Made by a program: the position numbers and the translations under genes. Below, piece after piece: positions 63,386-64,000 of a DNA stretch of 64,000 nt (its first letter is position 1; the number at the start of each line of letters is the position of its first letter). The DNA is from Sphingomonas phyllosphaerae (lineage in GTDB: Bacteria; Pseudomonadota; Alphaproteobacteria; Sphingomonadales; Sphingomonadaceae). The stretch spans positions 3,051,501 through 3,115,500 of the forward strand of contig JAQIJC010000001.1 of the NCBI GenBank assembly GCA_036946405.1, written 5' to 3'. The notes beneath the pieces were generated by a model. It saw only the letters and a list, made by a program, of their open reading frames with translations. It had not been told where the DNA came from and did not search any database.

Positions 63386-64000
63386 ATGACGATGCGCGCG
63401 AATTTCGGTTGGCTCCTGTTAAGCGGATCCGCTCTTGCTGTGTCAGGCTGCGCCAAGCCGCCCGTTTTCGTCCAGCCACCACCCCCGATCATCGCCGTGA
63501 CGCCGCCGCCCCCGCAGATGCCCGCAGGTGGCTATGTCGGCATGAAGATTCCGGCGAAGCTCGAAGACGGGACCTATTTCACGCCAAATCTGAACAACAC
63601 AGATTCGGCCGCCGTGTGGCATCTACGCAACGCCTTGAACGTGGCGGCACTTGGCTGCGACCTTGAGGGCGGCGGGATCGTCGATGCGTACAACGCCTGG
63701 ATAAAGACGCGCGCCGCCGACATCGACCGCTATTATCAGGCATATATTCGCGAGTGGCAGGAGCCCGGCTGGATCGACTGGCAGCGTGTCTATGACGACG
63801 ATCAGACCCGTGTCTACAATTTCTACGCGCAACCGGCGATGCGGGCGGGCTTTTGCGCGGCCGCCCGTACGGAGGTCACTCAGGTCGGGCAAGTCGCGGC
63901 GGTCGATCTTCCGAGCTTTTCCCGTGCGGCCCTGCTACGGCTCGACCGACCATTCGTAGAGTTTTACAGGGCGTTCGATGCCTGGCGAAGCTATTATCGT
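63386..64000 (+). CDS. Lipoprotein, hypothetical (N-terminal 205 residues; cut by window edge)
   Basis: The first residues form a lipoprotein signal: MTMRANFGWLLLSGSALA then VSGC, with C27 as the likely lipidated cysteine. A Pro-rich linker (QPPPPIIAVTPPPPQMP) follows, then a folded domain with GLY-MKIPAKLEDGTYFTPNL-like sequence (YVGMKIPAKLEDGTYFTPNL), several Tyr/Trp residues (DRYYQAYIREWQEPGWIDWQ) and two cysteines. No family is recognised. ATG at 63386 or 63392 could be the start. The gene continues past the right edge. Confidence 0.75.
   Translation, partial: MTMRANFGWLLLSGSALAVSGCAKPPVFVQPPPPIIAVTPPPPQMPAGGYVGMKIPAKLEDGTYFTPNLNNTDSAAVWHLRNALNVAALGCDLEGGGIVDAYNAWIKTRAADIDRYYQAYIREWQEPGWIDWQRVYDDDQTRVYNFYAQPAMRAGFCAAARTEVTQVGQVAAVDLPSFSRAALLRLDRPFVEFYRAFDAWRSYYR

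Overview
The window is GC-rich, densely packed chromosomal DNA that looks like a member of the Sphingomonadaceae (Sphingomonas or a close relative). The clues are five TonB-dependent receptors (TBDRs), FecI/FecR control of one of them, flavin halogenases next to a receptor, GC-rich palindromic repeats, an extended-signal-peptide two-partner secretion pair, and alternative GTG and TTG starts. This is inferred from gene content and style; there is no rRNA or other marker gene. I recognised no tRNA, rRNA, CRISPR array or intact insertion sequence.

Layout. 1-4.4 kb: a receptor followed by an M20 amidohydrolase that runs off the left edge, with an Lrp-type regulator upstream. 4.6-7.0 kb: a secreted zinc metalloprotease. 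7.2-13.7 kb: a TetR regulator with a clear operator, a Rieske oxygenase, an FAD oxidoreductase, an APC permease and a TPR-sulfotransferase. 13.8-16.3 kb: a second receptor. 16.3-17.9 kb: a graveyard of broken genes (Zn-alcohol dehydrogenase, IS3-type transposase, an amber-interrupted membrane protein, a PaiB-like tail). 18.0-19.7 kb: a phosphatase and a membrane-anchored protein. 19.8-29.3 kb: a glycan-use locus of FecI sigma, FecR, STN-type receptor, GH20 hexosaminidase and GH29 fucosidase. 29.3-33.8 kb: a D-amino-acid cluster (DSD1-like enzyme, D-aminoacylase, RidA, GntP permease). 34.1-45.1 kb: a two-partner secretion operon whose exoprotein is 3073 residues of GLUG and YDG repeats. 45.9-49.3 kb: an ABM-domain protein and a fourth receptor. 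49.6-57.5 kb: a receptor with two flavin-dependent halogenases, divergent from a GH13 alpha-glucosidase across a LacI-type palindrome. 57.5-61.7 kb: a PRC-like secreted protein, an S8 protease, an ECF sigma/anti-sigma pair and a small outer-membrane barrel. 61.9 kb to the end: rlmJ, a small hypothetical gene and a cut-off lipoprotein.

The most interesting result is in the 57.5-61.7 kb block. Three promoter regions share a two-part element, GGAT(T/G)AAA, then exactly 14 bases, then CGTT(C/T). One of them is a perfect-armed palindrome that reads as a promoter in both directions, toward the protease and toward the sigma factor. This suggests a small, self-contained ECF regulon. Other notable items are a 168-bp palindromic mobile-element-like repeat in the halogenase locus, a 135-bp palindrome that supplies the C-terminal tail of the Rieske protein and abuts the next gene's ribosome site, and a 16-bp motif shared upstream of the secretion operon and of a receptor gene 4 kb away.
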